In this document: positions 28,662-39,823 of the stretch, in pieces
Layout of the letters: the number at the start of each line of letters is the position of its first letter
Position numbering within the stretch: position 1 is the stretch's first letter
NCBI RefSeq assembly: GCF_017742835.1
Contig: NZ_CP072392.1
Span: 1,782,385 to 1,846,384 of the forward strand
Origin: Aquabacter sp. L1I39
GTDB lineage: Bacteria > Pseudomonadota > Alphaproteobacteria > Rhizobiales > Xanthobacteraceae
DNA: 64,000 bases
Direction: 5' to 3'
The notes under the pieces: model-generated
What the model was told of the DNA's origin: nothing
The model's input: only the letters and a program-made list of their open reading frames with translations
Databases searched by the model: none
Position numbers and translations under genes: made by a program

Positions 28662-29033
28662 GTGCAATTGCGCCACACCCTTCCCCTGGTCGCCGCTCTC
28701 GCGCTCGCGCTTGCCGCCTGCGGCGTGAAGGGGCCGCTGGAACCGCCGCCGAATCCGCAGGCCAGCGGCACACAGGGCGCAGCCGGCCAGGCGACGCCGG
28801 CGGCTACGGGTCCAGCCCGCCCCACCGCCACCAACATGCCCAATTCACCCACCAGCGAGGCAAGGGAGGTCACGCAGGAGGGCGAGGTGGCCTGGGGGGC
28901 CAATCCGGCCGCCACCTATACCTATGTGCCGCCCAACACGCCCGGGGATTCGGTCTCCCGTCCGGCGCCCAAAGGCGGCGCCACCAACCCGGCCACGGCC
29001 AAGAAGCCCTTCTTCCTCGATTTCCTGCTCTGA
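28662..29033 (+). CDS. Small lipoprotein, LptM-like
   Basis: 123 residues with a GTG start. Signal peptide MQLRHTLPLVAALALALAAC with lipobox LAAC, then GVKGPLEPPPNP, the pattern of the YifL/LptM family that lies beside lysA in many Proteobacteria. LptM helps assemble the LptDE translocon in E. coli. The rest is a long Pro/Thr/Ala-rich tail, which is longer than in E. coli. It lies 15 bp before lysA. Confidence 0.8.
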   Translation: MQLRHTLPLVAALALALAACGVKGPLEPPPNPQASGTQGAAGQATPAATGPARPTATNMPNSPTSEAREVTQEGEVAWGANPAATYTYVPPNTPGDSVSRPAPKGGATNPATAKKPFFLDFLL

Positions 29034-29048
29034 GGGCGGGTTCGCTCC

Positions 29049-30317
29049 ATGCACCATTTCGACTATCGCGACGGCCGGCTCCACGCCGAGGACGTCGACC
29101 TGGCCGCGCTCGCCACCAAGGTGGGCACGCCCTTCTATTGCTATTCCACCGCCACGCTGGAGCGGCATTATCGGGTGTTCACGCAGGCCTTTGCGGGTCG
29201 CGACGTGACCTTGTGCTACGCCCTGAAGGCCAATTCCAACCAGTCCGTCATCGCCACGCTCGCCCGCCTTGGCGCGGGCGCGGACATCGTGTCGGGCGGC
29301 GAGTTGAAGCGGGCGCTGGCCGGCGGCGTGAAGGCGGAGCGCATCGTCTTTTCCGGCGTCGGCAAGACACGGCAGGAAATGGCGGATGCGCTCGATGCCG
29401 GCATCCTGTGCTTCAACGTGGAGAGCGAGCCGGAACTGGAGGCGCTGTCCGAGGTCGCCACCAGTCTTAACGCCATGGCGCGGGTGTCGCTGCGGGTCAA
29501 TCCGGACGTGGATGCCCGCACCCACGCCAAGATTTCCACCGGCAAGTCCGAGACCAAGTTCGGCATTCCCATTTCCCGCGCCCGGGAGGTCTATGAGGAT
29601 GCCGCACGCCTGCCGGGCCTTCAGGTGGCCGGCATCGACATGCATATCGGCAGCCAGATCACCGATCTCGCCCCGTTCGAGAATGCCACCCTGCTGATGG
29701 CGGAGCTGGCGCGCGATCTGATGGGCAACGGCCACAAGCTGCACCATCTCGATCTCGGCGGCGGCCTCGGCGTGCCCTATGCGCCCGAAGACCCCCTGCC
29801 CCCGACGCCGGACGCCTATGCGGCGGTGGTGAACCGGGCGCTGGGCGACATCAAGCTGCCGCTGATCTTCGAGATGGGCCGCATGATCGTGGCCAATGCG
29901 GGCATTCTGGTCACCCGCGTGCTTTATGTGAAGAAGGGCGAGGGCAAGACCTTTGTCATCGTGGATGCGGCCATGAACGACCTCATCCGGCCGACACTCT
30001 ATGAGGCCTATCACGACATCCTCCCCGTCCAGGCCGCCCCCGAGGGCGCGCCAAAAGCGGTGGTGGATGTGGTGGGCCCGGTCTGCGAGACCGGCGACTA
30101 TCTGGCGCTGGCGCGCACCTTGCCCGACCTTCAGCCCGGCGACCTGGTGGCTGTGATGACGGCCGGCGCCTACGGCGCGGTGCAGGCCTGCACCTACAAT
30201 ACAAGGGCCCTGGTGCCCGAAGTGCTGGTGCGCGGCGCAGAGGCGGCCGTGGTGCGGCCCCGCCTGTCCGCGCAGGACATCATCGCCCTCGATCGCACGG
30301 CCCCCTGGCTCGGCTGA
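29049..30317 (+). CDS. lysA: Diaminopimelate decarboxylase
   Basis: 422 residues. PLP enzyme of fold type III, last step of lysine synthesis. The PLP lysine is in LCYALKANSNQ; HIGSQI, the GGGLGVPY phosphate loop, EMGRMIVANAG and the cysteine motif VCETGDYLA are all visible. ATG 29049 begins MHHFDYRDGRLHAEDVDLAA, the usual start. It follows the small lipoprotein gene on the same strand. Confidence 0.96.
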   Translation: MHHFDYRDGRLHAEDVDLAALATKVGTPFYCYSTATLERHYRVFTQAFAGRDVTLCYALKANSNQSVIATLARLGAGADIVSGGELKRALAGGVKAERIVFSGVGKTRQEMADALDAGILCFNVESEPELEALSEVATSLNAMARVSLRVNPDVDARTHAKISTGKSETKFGIPISRAREVYEDAARLPGLQVAGIDMHIGSQITDLAPFENATLLMAELARDLMGNGHKLHHLDLGGGLGVPYAPEDPLPPTPDAYAAVVNRALGDIKLPLIFEMGRMIVANAGILVTRVLYVKKGEGKTFVIVDAAMNDLIRPTLYEAYHDILPVQAAPEGAPKAVVDVVGPVCETGDYLALARTLPDLQPGDLVAVMTAGAYGAVQACTYNTRALVPEVLVRGAEAAVVRPRLSAQDIIALDRTAPWLG

Positions 30318-30401
30318 GCCGGGAGCGCCCGTCCTCCTGCTGTCGCCACTGCGTGGAACCCCGGCCACCACGACCGTGTTGGGGTTTCAGAGGAGACAGC
30401 G

Positions 30402-30641
30402 ATGAACCATTCTGACGCGCAGCGCGAGCGGCGCCGGGCTGGCCCATCCCCTTCGCTGGCCCAGTCGGAGCCAGCGTATGGGCGGGGCACCTCCGCCGGG
30501 CGCCTGGAAGGCTATGAAGGCCTGGAGGACGTTGGCTCTGCCTCCGAATTTGAACCGTCCTGGCACCTGTGGTTTCTCATCGTGGCGGCCATGGGGGTCG
30601 CGGCAATGGTCCTGGCGGTCCTGACGTTCCAGCCGGCTTGA
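30402..30641 (+). CDS. Small single-pass membrane protein, unknown function
   Basis: 79 residues. A hydrophilic N-terminus and one C-terminal transmembrane segment (WFLIVAAMGVAAMVLAVLTF). GGAGA (AGAGGAGACAGCG) lies just before the ATG. Ends 5 bp from the mutS stop, to which it is convergent. I do not recognise it. Coding status rests on the Shine-Dalgarno and the clean hydrophobic segment. Confidence 0.6.
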   Translation: MNHSDAQRERRRAGPSPSLAQSEPAYGRGTSAGRLEGYEGLEDVGSASEFEPSWHLWFLIVAAMGVAAMVLAVLTFQPA

Positions 30642-30645
30642 GCGC

Positions 30646-33426
30646 TCAATTGCGTGCCTGCTGCCGCAACGCTTTGAGCCGATAGAGCACCTCCAGCGCC
30701 TCGCGGGGGGTCAGCCCATCCGGATCGATGGCATCAAGGGCCTCGCGCGCCGGATCATCTTCCGGCACGGCCTCAGTCACCACCGAGACCGGCCGGCGGG
30801 CCGCCGCGAACAAGGGCAATTCGTCCACCAGCTTCTGGGCCGGCGAGGCCCGGTCCGCCGCCTCAAGTTCCGCCAGCACAGACTTCGCCCGCGCGATGAC
30901 GGCCGGCGGCAGGCCGGCGAGCTTGGCCACCTGGATGCCATAGGAGCGGTCGGCCGCGCCGGGCACCACTTCGTGGAGGAAAACCACGTCGCCCTGCCAC
31001 TCGGTCACCTTCACGGTGGCATTGGCCAAGCGCCGGCAGCGCTGGGAGAGCGCGGTCAATTCGTGAAAATGGGTGGCGAACAGGGCCCGGCAGCCATTGA
31101 CCTCGTGCAGATGCTCAAGGCTCGCCCAGGCGATGGACATGCCGTCGAACGTGGCGGTGCCGCGCCCGATCTCGTCCAGGATTACGAGGGAGCGCGGGGT
31201 GGCCTGGTTCAAGATGGCGGCCGTTTCCACCATCTCCACCATGAAGGTGGAGCGTCCCCGCGCCAGGTCGTCAGCCGCACCCACCCGCGAGAAGAGCCGA
31301 TCCACGATGCCGAGCCGAGCCGCCCGCGCCGGCACGAAGGCGCCCGCCTGGGCCAGCACTGCAATGAGGGCGTTCTGGCGCAGGAAGGTGGACTTGCCGG
31401 CCATGTTCGGACCCGTCACCAGGACGATGCGGCCCCGCGCGTCACCCTCCACCGGGGGCGAGAGGTCGCAATCATTGGCCACGAACGGCCCACCCGAGCG
31501 GGAGAGCGCCTGCTCCACCACCGGATGACGGCCGCCTTCCACCTGGAAGTCCACCGCCTCGCTCATGTGCGGACGCACATAGCGCTCGTCCACGGCGAGC
31601 TTGGCAAGGCCAGCAATCACGTCCAGTTCGGCGAGCGCCTCGGCGGCGGCGCGGATGGCGTCGGTCTGCTCCACCACGGCGGCGGCGAGGCGGTCGAAAA
31701 TCTGCTGCTCCAAAGCCAGCGCCCGCTCACCGGCGCTGGCGATGCGGCTTTCCAGCTCGCCCAGCTCCACCGAAGTGAAGCGCACCGCGCCGGCCAGCGT
31801 CTGGCGATGCACGAAAGTGCCGGCGAAGGGATCCTCCCGCAGCCGGTCGGCATTCTGCGCGGTCACCTCCACGAAATAACCGAGCACCGCATTGTGCCGG
31901 ATCTTGAGGGAGCGGATGCCCGTCTCCTCGCAATAGCGCTTCTCCAGCGCCGCCACCACGCGCCGGCTCTCATCCCTCAGGGCGCGGGTCTGATCGAGGT
32001 CGAAGTCGTAGCCGGGGCGGATGAAGCCGCCATCGCGGCGGTTGGGGGGCGGCTCGTCCGCGATGGCGGAGGCCAACTCCCCCGCAAGGCCCGAATCTCC
32101 CTTGGCGAGGCGGGTGGCGCAGGCCCGCAGATCGGCGGGGGCGTCGGGTGGAAAGGCGGCGGCGAGGGCGAAGCCCTCTTCCAGGCCTTGGCCGATGGCG
32201 GCGAGATCGCGCGGGCTCCCGCGTCCCAGCGAGAGGCGCGACAGGGCGCGGGCGAGATCCGGCGCGCGGGCGAGGCGCTGGCGCAAGGCCGCCGTGAGGC
32301 CGGTATCCTCCACCAGGAATTCCACCGCGTCATGCCGGTCGCGGATGGCGGCAAGGTCGGTGAGCGGCTCGCCGATGCGCCGGGCCAGGAGACGGGCACC
32401 GGCGGCGGTCACGGTGCGGTCGACGGCCGCCAGCAGAGAGCCGCGCCGCTCGCCGGACGTGGTGCGGGTCAGTTCCAGATTGGTGCGGGTGCCGGCATCG
32501 ATGAGCATGGACCCGCCATCGGCCTCGCGGCTGGGCGGGGCAAGCGCCGGGCGAGCGCCCAGTTGGGTGCGCTCCACATAGGCGACGATGGCGGCGGCGG
32601 CGATCAGTTCGGCGCGGGTGAAGGTGCCGAAGGCCTCCAGGGTCTTCACAGCGAAGAAGGCGGCGAGGCGATGCTCGGCCCCGGCCCCCTCGAAGCTCTG
32701 GCGCGGGAGCGGCGTGACCGCCGGCAATTCGCGCCACAGCTCGCGCAATTCGCCATCCTCGAACAGGGCATCGGAGACCAGCACCTCGGCCGGGTCGATG
32801 CGGGCGATATCGGCCGCCAGCTGCTCCTTGCGGCTCGCCGCCACACGGAAGGTGCCGGTGGACACGTCGGTGAAGGCGAGGCCGTAGGCATGCTCGTCCT
32901 CCCCGCCCGCCCGGGTGCGGGCCACCGCCAGGAGGACATTCTCGCGCTTGGCATCCAGCAGCGCATCCTCGGTAAGGGTTCCCGGGGTCACGAGGCGCGT
33001 CACGTCGCGCCGCACCACCGCCTTGGCGCCGCGCTTGCGCGCCTCGGCGGGGTCTTCCAACTGCTCGCACACCGCCACCCGGAAGCCCAGGGCGATGAGC
33101 TTGTGGAGATATTCATCCGAGCGGGAGATGGGCACGCCGCACATGGGGATGTCCTCGCCCATATGCTTGCCGCGCTTGGTGAGCACGATGCCGAGCGCCT
33201 GGGACGCCTTCTCGGCATCCTCGAAGAACAGCTCGTAGAAATCGCCCATCCGGTAGAAGAGCAGGCAGTCCGGATTGGCCGCCTTGATCTCGATATATTG
33301 GGCCATGACCGGCGTCACGCGGCCCTCGTCGGCGCGGGCGGTGGCGGGCGGGGCGCCAGCGGCCGGAGGGGCATCGTCCGGTGTGGCGTCCGGGGCGTCT
33401 GTGAGGTCGGCGGCCTGTGGGATCAT
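30646..33426 (-). CDS. mutS: DNA mismatch repair protein MutS
   Basis: 926 residues. The mismatch-recognition motif [10 protein letters not shown] lies at ~65 (Phe-x-Glu wedge), the ATPase Walker A is [13 protein letters not shown], followed by the [16 protein letters not shown]alker B region and [11 protein letters not shown]. About 45 extra residues precede the conserved start ([20 protein letters not shown]), so a start near residue 40 is possible. Transcribed toward the small membrane-protein gene. Confidence 0.96.
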   Translation of the reverse strand: MIPQAADLTDAPDATPDDAPPAAGAPPATARADEGRVTPVMAQYIEIKAANPDCLLFYRMGDFYELFFEDAEKASQALGIVLTKRGKHMGEDIPMCGVPISRSDEYLHKLIALGFRVAVCEQLEDPAEARKRGAKAVVRRDVTRLVTPGTLTEDALLDAKRENVLLAVARTRAGGEDEHAYGLAFTDVSTGTFRVAASRKEQLAADIARIDPAEVLVSDALFEDGELRELWRELPAVTPLPRQSFEGAGAEHRLAAFFAVKTLEAFGTFTRAELIAAAAIVAYVERTQLGARPALAPPSREADGGSMLIDAGTRTNLELTRTTSGERRGSLLAAVDRTVTAAGARLLARRIGEPLTDLAAIRDRHDAVEFLVEDTGLTAALRQRLARAPDLARALSRLSLGRGSPRDLAAIGQGLEEGFALAAAFPPDAPADLRACATRLAKGDSGLAGELASAIADEPPPNRRDGGFIRPGYDFDLDQTRALRDESRRVVAALEKRYCEETGIRSLKIRHNAVLGYFVEVTAQNADRLREDPFAGTFVHRQTLAGAVRFTSVELGELESRIASAGERALALEQQIFDRLAAAVVEQTDAIRAAAEALAELDVIAGLAKLAVDERYVRPHMSEAVDFQVEGGRHPVVEQALSRSGGPFVANDCDLSPPVEGDARGRIVLVTGPNMAGKSTFLRQNALIAVLAQAGAFVPARAARLGIVDRLFSRVGAADDLARGRSTFMVEMVETAAILNQATPRSLVILDEIGRGTATFDGMSIAWASLEHLHEVNGCRALFATHFHELTALSQRCRRLANATVKVTEWQGDVVFLHEVVPGAADRSYGIQVAKLAGLPPAVIARAKSVLAELEAADRASPAQKLVDELPLFAAARRPVSVVTEAVPEDDPAREALDAIDPDGLTPREALEVLYRLKALRQQARN

Positions 33427-33489
33427 GGCCGAAAGCTAACGGGGCGGGAGCGCCCTGTCAGCGCCGCCCGCCCCGTGTTCGACAGGAAA

Positions 33490-33516
33490 GTGCGCCGGCC
33501 GCCGCGGCCGGCGCAC
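33490..33516 (-). terminator. Intrinsic terminator of the PiT gene
   Basis: An 11-bp perfect stem (GTGCGCCGGCC / GGCCGGCGCAC, 5-nt loop) 8 bp after the PiT stop on the minus strand, followed by TTTCCTGTC. Confidence 0.65.
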
Positions 33517-33523
33517 GGCCAGG

Positions 33524-35194
33524 TCAGAAAATCTGGAGCAGCAGGACGTAGATGCCGCCCGCCAGGACGATGGCGGCGGGAAGGGTGAGCACCCAGGCCA
33601 TGGCGAGGTTGCGCACGGTGGACCATTGCAGGCCCGAATGATTGGCCGCCATGGTGCCAGCAACGCCCGAAGACAGGACGTGGGTGGTGGAGACCGGCAG
33701 GCCGTAATGGTCGGCCGCCAGGATGGTGCCCATGGCCACAAGCTCGGCCGCCCCACCCTGCGCATAGGTCAGGTGGGACTTGCCGATCTTCTCGCCCACC
33801 GTCACCACGATGCGCTTCCAGCCCACCATGGTGCCGAGGCCCAGCGCGATGGCCACCGCCACCTTCACCCAGAGCGGGATGAACTTGGTGGCCTCGTCCA
33901 GCGAGCGCTTGAAGGCGATGAGGTTCTGGGTGGTCTGCGCATCGAAGCTCGGGGCCTGCATGCGCTGCATGATGGCGATGGTCTCGGACGCCAGATACAT
34001 GTCATTGCGCATGTTCGGCACCGCCGCCGCAGGCACCTGCGAGAGCGAATTGTGGGTCGCCACCAGCTGCGCAATCTCGCCTGCCACCGCGGCCAGCGCC
34101 GGCACGGTGTCCGGCTGCACCTTGCGGTCGCCCACGAAGGTGGTGAGCACGGCGCGCGGATCCGCCACGGGGGCTGCGCCCGGCTGGCTCGCCAGCAGCG
34201 AGACCTGGGTCGCCTGCGCCAAAGCGCGGAACTGGGCCACATCCGCCGGGTCCACCGCGCGGTTGAGCGCATAGGCGGTGGGCACGATGCCGATCAGGAT
34301 CAGCATGATGAGGCCCATGCCCTTCTGGCCATCATTGGAGCCGTGGGCGAAGGACACGCCGGTGCAGGTGACCACCAGAAGGCCGCGGATCCACCATGGC
34401 GGGGCATGGTTTTCCTTCGGCGCGCGATAAAGGGCAGGGTTTTTCACCAGGACCTTCATGGTGACCAGCAGCAGGCCCGCCGCGACGAAGCCCACCACCG
34501 GCGACAAGAGGAGGGAATAGCCCACATTGGCGGCCTGCCCCCAATCCACCCCGGCGGTGCCGTCGGCGGTGTGCATGAGCTGGTTGGCGAGGCCCACCCC
34601 GATGATGGAGCCGATGAGGGTGTGGGAGGAGGAGGCAGGCAAGCCCAGATACCAGGTGCCGAGATTCCAAAGAATGGCCGCCACCAGCAGCGAGAACACC
34701 ATGGCCATGCCGGCGCTGGAGCCCACATTCAGGATCAGCTCCACAGGCAGCAGCGAGATGATGCCGAAGGCCACCGCGCCCGAGGAGACCAGCACGCCAA
34801 TGAAGTTCCAGCAGCCCGACCAGACCACGGCGAAATGGGCCGGCAGGCTGTTGGTATAGATGACGGTGGCCACCGCATTGGCGGTGTCGTGGAAGCCGTT
34901 GACGAACTCGAAGCCGAGCGCGATCAGCAGGGCGAGGAACAGCAGCAGGAAAGGCGCGAAGGTGAGCACGCCCACATCCGCCCGCTGGATGTCCGACCAG
35001 ATGGACCAGGCCACATAGGCAAGTCCTCCCAGCAGGACGGCGAAGAAGATGAAGACTTCGCGCAGGCTCTGCTCCCGCTCGAAGCGGGCACCTGGCTTGG
35101 GAGAATGGGCGGTCGATTTGTGACCCGCCCCATGAGTTGCACTATGCGCCACGTAGCCCCCCTCGGCACCCGGCCAGCCATATGATCGGGCCAT
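33524..35194 (-). CDS. PiT-family inorganic phosphate permease
   Basis: 556 residues, a membrane protein with about ten hydrophobic segments. The family duplicates a GxxxNDxxNA-type motif: NGFHDTANAVATVIYTNSLP near the N-terminus and ASSSHTLIGSIIGVGLANQL/ GVSFAHGSNDGQKGMGLIML later, with a third VSTTHVLSSGVAGTMAA. A long cytoplasmic or loop insertion (~330-430) splits the two halves. Low-affinity phosphate/cation symport is the known role. About 40 hydrophilic residues precede the first membrane segment; a later start is possible. Confidence 0.9.
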   Translation of the reverse strand: MARSYGWPGAEGGYVAHSATHGAGHKSTAHSPKPGARFEREQSLREVFIFFAVLLGGLAYVAWSIWSDIQRADVGVLTFAPFLLLFLALLIALGFEFVNGFHDTANAVATVIYTNSLPAHFAVVWSGCWNFIGVLVSSGAVAFGIISLLPVELILNVGSSAGMAMVFSLLVAAILWNLGTWYLGLPASSSHTLIGSIIGVGLANQLMHTADGTAGVDWGQAANVGYSLLLSPVVGFVAAGLLLVTMKVLVKNPALYRAPKENHAPPWWIRGLLVVTCTGVSFAHGSNDGQKGMGLIMLILIGIVPTAYALNRAVDPADVAQFRALAQATQVSLLASQPGAAPVADPRAVLTTFVGDRKVQPDTVPALAAVAGEIAQLVATHNSLSQVPAAAVPNMRNDMYLASETIAIMQRMQAPSFDAQTTQNLIAFKRSLDEATKFIPLWVKVAVAIALGLGTMVGWKRIVVTVGEKIGKSHLTYAQGGAAELVAMGTILAADHYGLPVSTTHVLSSGVAGTMAANHSGLQWSTVRNLAMAWVLTLPAAIVLAGGIYVLLLQIF

Positions 35195-35340
35195 GCTTGG
35201 CTCAAGGTGGTGACGCCCAAATGACGTCGGGCAAGCTGTCGCGGCGACGTGGCGGGCGTGGTCAAGTCAGGGCGGCCAGCGCTCCAACCCGGCTCGGCCC
35301 CCGCCACGCTCATCCGCCGCTCCTCGGAGCGGGTCCGGCT

Positions 35341-36207
35341 TCACTCCAGGCCGAGCTTGCGGCACAAAAGGTCCAGCTGGTCGAGGTCGGAATAGCGGAT
35401 GCGCAATTCACCCCCCTCCCCCTTGGTCTGGAGCTGCACCTTCAGCCCCAGGGCCTCGGCGAGGCGGCGCTCCACCGCGCGGGTGTCGGCATCCTTCTCG
35501 GCGGGACGGGAGGCGCTGGCCACGGCGGTCTTCACCTTGGCGAGGGCCTCAACGTCGCGCACATTGAGGCCCTTCTCCACCACCTCGCGGGCGATGCGGG
35601 CGGGATCGTCATGGGTCAGCAGCGCGCGGGCATGGCCGGCGGTGAGGCGGCCGTCTGCCACATAGGTCTTCACCTGCTCGGGCAGCTTCATGAGGCGCAG
35701 CGTGTTGGCGATGTGGCTGCGGCTCTTGCCGATGACCTTGGAGAGGTCCTGCTGGGTATAGGAAAACTCGGCCATCAGGGCCTCGTAGCCCTGGGCTTCT
35801 TCCAGCGGGTTGAGGTCGGAGCGCTGCACATTCTCGATGATGGCGACTTCCAGCGCCTCCCGGTCGTTCAGCTCCACCACCACCACGGGCACCTCGTGGA
35901 GCGCGGCCCGCTGGGCGGCGCGCCAGCGGCGCTCGCCGGCGACGATCTCGAACGCGTTCGGGCCGATGGTGCGGACCACGATCGGCTGGATGATGCCCTT
36001 TTCCTTCACCGAGGCGGTCAGATCCTCCAGCCCCTCCTCCAGAAAGGTGCGGCGCGGATTGCGCGGGCTGGGGCGGACGAACTCGATCGGCACCTTGCGC
36101 ACGCCGGCGCCCTTCTGCACCGGGGCGGGGCGGGCATCGTCGCCGCCCATGTCGCCGATCAGTGCCGCCAATCCCCGCCCGAGCCGCGAGCGGCCTTCTT
36201 CCGCCAT
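35341..36207 (-). CDS. parB: Chromosome partitioning protein ParB
   Basis: 288 residues. MAEEGRSRLGRGLAALIGD start, the ParB/Spo0J core with GERRWRAAQRA (CTPase/nucleotide region), an HTH (YTQQDLSKVIGKSRSHIANT) and a C-terminal dimerisation end (RYSDLDQLDLLCRKLGLE). Binds parS and spreads, loading SMC and guiding origin segregation with ParA. Four parS sites lie within 8 kb upstream. Follows parA by 70 bp on the same strand. Confidence 0.97.
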   Translation of the reverse strand: MAEEGRSRLGRGLAALIGDMGGDDARPAPVQKGAGVRKVPIEFVRPSPRNPRRTFLEEGLEDLTASVKEKGIIQPIVVRTIGPNAFEIVAGERRWRAAQRAALHEVPVVVVELNDREALEVAIIENVQRSDLNPLEEAQGYEALMAEFSYTQQDLSKVIGKSRSHIANTLRLMKLPEQVKTYVADGRLTAGHARALLTHDDPARIAREVVEKGLNVRDVEALAKVKTAVASASRPAEKDADTRAVERRLAEALGLKVQLQTKGEGGELRIRYSDLDQLDLLCRKLGLE

Positions 36208-36277
36208 GTTGAGGGTCCCTCTCCTGCCGCGGCCGAAACCGCCGCCATCCCGTTCAAGTCAAAGAGCGAAGGCGGCC

Positions 36278-37120
36278 TCAGGCCGCCACCGCCCGCGCCG
36301 CCCGCTCGCGCTGGATCACTTCCGAGGCGAGCCGCAGATAGGCCTGCGAGCCCGCGCATTTCAGGTCATAGAGCAGCACCGGCTTGCCATAGGACGGCGC
36401 CTCCGAGACCCGCACATTGCGCGGGATGACCGTCTCATAGACCTTGTCGCCCATGAATTGCCGGACATCCTGCATCACCTGGTCGGACAGGTTGTTGCGG
36501 GCATCATACATGGTCAGCACGATGCCGTGGATAATCAGCTCCGGATTGAGCGCGCCGCGCACCTGCTCCACGGTCTTCAGCAATTGGGAGAGGCCCTCCA
36601 GGGCAAAGAATTCGCACTGGAGCGGCACCAATATGGCGTGGGCCGCCGCCATGGCGTTCACCGTGATGAGCGACAAGGAGGGCGGGCAGTCGATCAGCAC
36701 ATAGGAAAAGCGCGGGCCGTTCGCATCCTCGGCCAGCGCCTTGAGGGCATTGCGCAGGCGGAAGGCGCGGTCGCGCTCGCTGGCGATCTCCAGTTCGAGG
36801 CCCGACAGGTCCAGGGTCGAGGGCGCCACATAAAGCGAGGGCACGCCCGTCTCCTGCACGGTCTCGCGCAAGGTGGCCTCGCCGCACAGGACGTCATAGG
36901 TGGACAGGCGCCGGCGCGAGCGCTCGATGCCGAGGCCCGTGGAGGCATTGCCCTGGGGGTCCAGGTCCACCACCAGCACGGTCTCGCCGATGGCAGCGAG
37001 GGCGGTGCCCAGATTGATGGCTGTCGTGGTCTTGCCCACTCCGCCCTTCTGGTTTGCGAGGGCAAGAATGCGCGGCGTGACGCCTCCGGTGATGGGGGCG
37101 GTGGACGGATGATCAGTCAT
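36278..37120 (-). CDS. parA: Chromosome partitioning ATPase ParA
   Basis: 280 residues. Deviant Walker [21 protein letters not shown], Walker A' [14 protein letters not shown] and [17 protein letters not shown] (Walker B). ATP-driven partner of ParB. The start codon overlaps the rsmG stop by 8 bp, indicating translational coupling in the order rsmG-parA-parB. Confidence 0.97.
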   Translation of the reverse strand: MTDHPSTAPITGGVTPRILALANQKGGVGKTTTAINLGTALAAIGETVLVVDLDPQGNASTGLGIERSRRRLSTYDVLCGEATLRETVQETGVPSLYVAPSTLDLSGLELEIASERDRAFRLRNALKALAEDANGPRFSYVLIDCPPSLSLITVNAMAAAHAILVPLQCEFFALEGLSQLLKTVEQVRGALNPELIIHGIVLTMYDARNNLSDQVMQDVRQFMGDKVYETVIPRNVRVSEAPSYGKPVLLYDLKCAGSQAYLRLASEVIQRERAARAVAA

Positions 37121-37823
37121 GTGGCGCGTTTCCGCATGATGCCGCCCCGGCGGCCGAAATGGCGGATGGGGGCGTAGAGGCCGCTTTCTCCAGATGCCGT
37201 ACCAGGAGGATGCGTCCCTCGGACTCGACCCGGCTCGGCTGGAGCTCGACGTCGAGTGTCCAGTCTTTGCGCGCCTCGGTCAATTCGCGCTCCCAATCGC
37301 GGCCTTTGGGAAAGAGGCCCACAGCCCCCGCGGCGAAAAAGGGTTCGGACAGTTCCAAAAGCTTGGGCAAGGGCGCGAGCGCGCGGGCGGAGACCACCTG
37401 GCAGCCGGGCGCAAGCGCCTGCGCCACCTTCTCAATCCGCTGCGGATGGACGGTGACGGGCAGGTCCGCCTGGCGGCTGGCTTCCCGCAGGAAGGCCGCC
37501 TTGCGGGTGTCGCTCTCCACCAGTTCCACATGGGCAGAGTCCCGCTCGGCCAGCACCGCTGCGACCACAAGGCCGGGGAATCCGCCGCCGGAGCCGAGGT
37601 CGGTCCAGGCGGAAACAGAGGACGGAACAAGGGAAACGAGCTGGAGCGAATCGGCGATGTGGCGGCGCCAGAGGTCCGGCACCGTGGCGGGCGCGACGAG
37701 ATTTATCGTTTTCTGCCATTTGGTTAGCAGGTCCGCGAGGATGTCGAGCCGGGCCAATGTTTCACGTGAAACGTTCCCCGCCACCTCGTCCCGCCCGCTC
37801 AAAACCCGCTCTTTGCCCGCCAT
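37113..37823 (-). CDS. rsmG: 16S rRNA m7G527 methyltransferase RsmG
   Basis: 236 residues. SAM motif [21 protein letters not shown] and [15 protein letters not shown]. Methylates G527 of 16S rRNA. The N-terminal GNVSRET codons carry a parS site (37758-37773), a feature seen in many rsmG genes near origins. Operon mnmG-rsmG-parA-parB is typical. Confidence 0.95.
   Translation of the reverse strand: MAGKERVLSGRDEVAGNVSRETLARLDILADLLTKWQKTINLVAPATVPDLWRRHIADSLQLVSLVPSSVSAWTDLGSGGGFPGLVVAAVLAERDSAHVELVESDTRKAAFLREASRQADLPVTVHPQRIEKVAQALAPGCQVVSARALAPLPKLLELSEPFFAAGAVGLFPKGRDWERELTEARKDWTLDVELQPSRVESEGRILLVRHLEKAASTPPSAISAAGAASCGNAPHD
37758..37773. promoter_or_regulatory. parS site within rsmG
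   Basis: TGTTTCACGTGAAACG, 15 of 16 matches to the canonical parS TGTTTCACGTGAAACA. Part of a set of four in this window. Confidence 0.85.
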
Positions 37824-37954
37824 GACATGCTCCGAACTGGCCCGGAGGATCGCAGATCACGGCTTAAAGATCGACCCTCCGCGCCCTTGTTCCTCCGCGC
37901 CGCCGCGCGGAGGCCAGCTAACGGTTACCGTCCCCAGGATTCACAAAAGATGTC

Positions 37955-39823
37955 CTACCCCTCCACCGCCCGCGCCGCCGCCCCCTGCCGCCGGGCATAG
38001 GTGACGAGCAAGGCGAGGGCCGCCGGCGTCATGCCCTCCATGCGGCCCGCCTGCCCCACCGTGCGGGGGCGGACGCGGGCGAGCTTCTGCTTCAGCTCGT
38101 TGGAGAGGCCCGGCAGGTCGGTGTAGGTCAAATCATCCGGCAGGATCAGGCTCTCGTCGCGGCGCAGCGTGGCGATGTCCGCCGCCTGACGATCCAGATA
38201 AACAGCATATTTGGCGTCCGTCTCCAATTGCGCGGCGATGGGCGCGGGGATGGCGGAGAGTTCCGGCCAGATGCGGGCCAGGCGCGCCAGATCCGTGTCG
38301 GGATAGGCAAGCAGGTCGGAGGCGGTGCGGCGCTGGCCGTCCTTGTTGAGGACGAGGCCATGGGCCGCCGCCTCATTGGGGGTGAGCGACAAGGAAAGAG
38401 CCTGCGCCCGCGCCGCCTCCAGCGCCGCCATGCGGGCCTCGAACACGGCGCGGCGCTTTTCGCCCACGAGGCCGAGCGCCAGGCCGCGCGGGGTCAGGCG
38501 CTGATCCGCATTGTCGGCGCGCAACGTCAGGCGATATTCAGCCCGCGAGGTGAACATGCGATAGGGCTCGGTGACGCCGCGGGTGACGAGATCGTCCACC
38601 ATGACGCCGAGATACCCTTCCGCCCGGTCGATCACGATCCCCTCCCCGCCCCCGGCGCGGCGGGCGGCGTTGAGGCCGGCGATGAGCCCCTGGGCGGCGG
38701 CTTCCTCATAGCCCGTGGTGCCGTTGATCTGGCCGGCCAGGAACAGGCCGGGCGCGCGCTTCACCTCCAGGGTGGCGGCAAGCTCGCGCGGGTCCACATG
38801 GTCATATTCGATGGCATAGCCCGGCCGCTTCACCCGCACCTGTTCCAGGCCCGGAATGGTGGCGAGGAACAGATGCTGCACCTCCTCCGGCAGGGAGGTG
38901 GACATGCCGTTGGGATAGATGGTGTCGTCGTCGAGCCCTTCCGGCTCCAGGAAGATCTGGTGGCCGTCCCGGTCGCCGAAGCGCACCACCTTGTCCTCGA
39001 TGGACGGGCAATAACGCGGCCCGGTGCTCTCGATGCGGCCGGAATACATGGCCGAGCGGGAAAGATTGGCGCGGATCACATCATGGGTGGCGGTGGTGGT
39101 GCGGGTGATGCCGCATTCCACCTGGGGATTGGGCAGATGGGTTGTGAGCGCGGAGAAGGGCTCGGGGTCCTCGTCCCCCGGCTGCATCTCCAGGCTGGCC
39201 CAGTCGATAGAGGTGCCATCGAGGCGGGGCGGCGTGCCGGTCTTGAGCCGACCAAGGGACAATCCCAGCCGCGCCAATGCATGGGAAAGGCCCAGCGCCG
39301 GCTTCTCGCCGATGCGGCCGGCGGGGATCTGCACCTCGCCCATATGGATGAGGCCATTGAGGAAGGTGCCGGTGGTCAGCACCACCGCCCCGCAGGCATA
39401 GCTGCGCCCATCCGCCAGGATGAGGCCGGTGACGCGCCCCTCGGTGACAATGAGGTCGTCCGCCTCCCCTTCCAGGATGGTGAGGTTTCCCTCCTCGGCG
39501 AGCGCTGCCTGCATGGCACGGGCATAGAGCTTGCGGTCCGCCTGGGCGCGGGGGCCGCGCACGGCCGGGCCCTTTCGGCGGTTGAGGAGACGGAACTGGA
39601 TGCCGCCCTGGTCCGCCACCCGGCCCATGAGGCCGTCGAGCGCATCCACCTCGCGCACCAGATGCCCCTTGCCGAGCCCGCCAATGGCCGGATTGCAGGA
39701 CATGGCGCCGATGGTGGCGGCGGAATGGGTGACAAGCGCCGTGCGCGCGCCGAGCCGCGCGGCCGCCGCCGCCGCCTCGCACCCCGCATGGCCACCGCCC
39801 ACCACCATCACGTCGAACATCAT
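37955..39823 (-). CDS. mnmG: tRNA uridine 5-carboxymethylaminomethyl modification enzyme MnmG
   Basis: 622 residues. FAD motif [40 protein letters not shown], and [20 protein letters not shown]. Works with MnmE on U34 of certain tRNAs. ATG 39823 has GGAG 7-8 nt upstream; upstream in-frame codons (to 40021) encode a Trp/Arg-rich stretch that does not look like MnmG. mnmE is on the same strand but 4 kb upstream, split by accessory genes. Confidence 0.96.
   Translation of the reverse strand: MMFDVMVVGGGHAGCEAAAAAARLGARTALVTHSAATIGAMSCNPAIGGLGKGHLVREVDALDGLMGRVADQGGIQFRLLNRRKGPAVRGPRAQADRKLYARAMQAALAEEGNLTILEGEADDLIVTEGRVTGLILADGRSYACGAVVLTTGTFLNGLIHMGEVQIPAGRIGEKPALGLSHALARLGLSLGRLKTGTPPRLDGTSIDWASLEMQPGDEDPEPFSALTTHLPNPQVECGITRTTTATHDVIRANLSRSAMYSGRIESTGPRYCPSIEDKVVRFGDRDGHQIFLEPEGLDDDTIYPNGMSTSLPEEVQHLFLATIPGLEQVRVKRPGYAIEYDHVDPRELAATLEVKRAPGLFLAGQINGTTGYEEAAAQGLIAGLNAARRAGGGEGIVIDRAEGYLGVMVDDLVTRGVTEPYRMFTSRAEYRLTLRADNADQRLTPRGLALGLVGEKRRAVFEARMAALEAARAQALSLSLTPNEAAAHGLVLNKDGQRRTASDLLAYPDTDLARLARIWPELSAIPAPIAAQLETDAKYAVYLDRQAADIATLRRDESLILPDDLTYTDLPGLSNELKQKLARVRPRTVGQAGRMEGMTPAALALLVTYARRQGAAARAVEG

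Noticed and set aside
30973..33588. 871-codon plus-strand frame
   Set aside because: Antisense to mutS, low-complexity Gly/His-rich composition with no domain.
33626..35185. 519-codon plus-strand frame
   Set aside because: Antisense to the PiT permease; His/Arg-rich without known motifs.
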